Of a DNA stretch of 64,000 nt, positions 63,181-64,000 are shown in pieces; within the stretch, counting starts at the first letter, position 1; every line of letters starts with the position of its first letter. The stretch lies in NCBI GenBank assembly GCA_017991675.1, contig JAGOQB010000013.1, forward strand, positions 1-64,000, read 5' to 3'. The stretch is from Phenylobacterium sp. Its GTDB lineage: Bacteria; Pseudomonadota; Alphaproteobacteria; Caulobacterales; Caulobacteraceae. Position numbers and translations under genes: made by a program. The notes below the pieces were generated by a model, which was not told the origin of the DNA, searched no databases, and saw only the letters and a program-made list of their open reading frames with translations.

Positions 63181-64000
63181 GTGAAGGATTTCGCAGGTAA
63201 GACCGCCGTGATCACCGGCGGCGGAACGGGCATGGGCCGCGAACTGGCCCGTCAGCTCGCCGCCGAAGGCTGCAACGTCGCCATGTGCGACGTCTCGGCC
63301 AAGGCCATGGCCGAGACCGTCCGGCTCATCGAGGCCGACGGCAAGCCGCAGGGCACCAAGGTCACCACCCACGTCGCCGACGTCTCGCTGGAGGCCGCGC
63401 TGATCGCCTTCCGCGACGAGATGGCCGAGCAGCAGCAGACCGACCGTATCCACCTGCTGTTCAACAACGCCGGCATCGGCGGCGGCGGCAGCATGATCGC
63501 CGACAGCCGCGCGGCTTGGGAAAAGACCTTCAACGTCTGCTGGGGCGGGGTCTATCTGGGGGTTCGCACCTTCCTGCCGATGCTGATGGCCGCCGATGAA
63601 GGCCACATCGTCAACACCTCCAGCGTCAACGGCTTCTGGGCGACCATCGGGCCGAACACCTCGCACACCGCCTATGCCGCCGCGAAGTTCGCGGTGAAGG
63701 GCTTCACCGAGGCCCTGGTCACCGACCTGCGGATCAACGCCCCGCACATCAAGTGCTCGGTGGTGATGCCCGGCCATATCGGCACCTCGATCATCGCCAA
63801 CTCGCGCAAGGTCCAGGCCGGGGTCGATACCGACGAGCTGACCCCCGAAGACCTGACGCTGGCGCGGGCGCGCATGGCCGCCTCGGGCATCGACGCCAGC
63901 ACGGTCCCCGACGAGGCGATCAAGGCCATGGCCGCGGAAATGGCGCGCAGCTTCCTCGAAGACGCCCCGATGACGGCCGCCGCCGCCGCCAAGGTGATCC
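63181..64000 (+). CDS. Short-chain dehydrogenase/reductase, 3' end beyond window
   Basis: A partial SDR (273 codons seen). It begins GTG with GGGAGG upstream. AVITGGGTGMGRELARQLAA is the Rossmann TGxxxGxG, HLLFNNAGIGG the NNAG, NTSSVNGFW the catalytic Ser, and YAAAKFAVKGF the YxxxK. The substrate is unknown. The GCGCTAAGCTCCCG block 27 bp upstream matches one before the acyl-CoA dehydrogenase gene. Confidence 0.92.
   Translation, partial: MKDFAGKTAVITGGGTGMGRELARQLAAEGCNVAMCDVSAKAMAETVRLIEADGKPQGTKVTTHVADVSLEAALIAFRDEMAEQQQTDRIHLLFNNAGIGGGGSMIADSRAAWEKTFNVCWGGVYLGVRTFLPMLMAADEGHIVNTSSVNGFWATIGPNTSHTAYAAAKFAVKGFTEALVTDLRINAPHIKCSVVMPGHIGTSIIANSRKVQAGVDTDELTPEDLTLARARMAASGIDASTVPDEAIKAMAAEMARSFLEDAPMTAAAAAKVI

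Overview
The window is GC-rich (mostly 65-70 percent by eye), densely coded alphaproteobacterial chromosome. The gene content points to the Caulobacteraceae (Caulobacter/Phenylobacterium type). It holds the polarity and cell-cycle genes divK-pleD, mipZ and a clear spmX, holdfast-type hfsA-hfsB, three CcrM-type GANTC sites in front of mipZ, and many genes that seem to be transcribed without a 5' leader.

Layout. 1-3.6 kb: the end of an IS5-type transposase, placed against a polyprenyl-phosphate sugar transferase that has lost its 5' end, then hfsB and hfsA on the minus strand. 3.6-6.2 kb: small unknowns, a methyltransferase, a Sel1-like protein and an RcnB-like secreted protein. 6.2-11 kb: gatB and the gatC-gatA pair, separated by two plus-strand genes (a small exported protein and an orphan slipin). 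11-18 kb: ruvX, a PilZ protein, the overlapping pyrB-LOG-pyrC' operon, two genes of lower GC each preceded by a LexA box, then plsY-dprA. 18-24 kb: topA, rnr and a Phd-like/double-PAS fusion. 24-33.5 kb: acyl-CoA dehydrogenase, YbaL-type transporter, PAP2 phosphatase, a half-size EamA protein, NUDIX, a four-gene PepSY-DUF2271-DUF4198-ApbE operon behind a Fur-like box, and rpmG. 33.5-41 kb: AraC regulator, EamA exporter, CsaA-like protein, divK-pleD, HAD, YceI, and ROK kinase-dinB. 41-49 kb: clpS-clpA, HIT, acyl-CoA ligase, a ridA-glpQ-DUF482 operon and a phasin. 49-57 kb: D,D-carboxypeptidase, mipZ with a J-domain gene, panC, DUF1489, enoyl-CoA hydratase, a cNMP/patatin protein, a 22-codon ORF with a near-perfect Shine-Dalgarno sequence, and an MmyB-type regulator. 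57-64 kb: DUF3574, spmX, mgtE, tRNA-Leu(GAG), a FliN-like protein, lipB, a palindromic intergenic repeat, DUF805, YbjQ, msrB and the start of an SDR gene.

How the genes work together. Several products act in Caulobacter polarity and division: DivK and PleD (c-di-GMP and stalked-cell fate), SpmX (polar platform for DivJ), MipZ (placement of FtsZ) and ClpS/ClpA (timed proteolysis). HfsA/HfsB belong to the adhesive holdfast pathway. The strongest candidates for undescribed biology are the two-gene LexA-boxed locus at 14.87-16.24 kb, the Phd-PAS fusion at 23.2-24.1 kb, and the small ORF at 56.17 kb. All reading was by eye without database searches, so family names rest on motif recognition.
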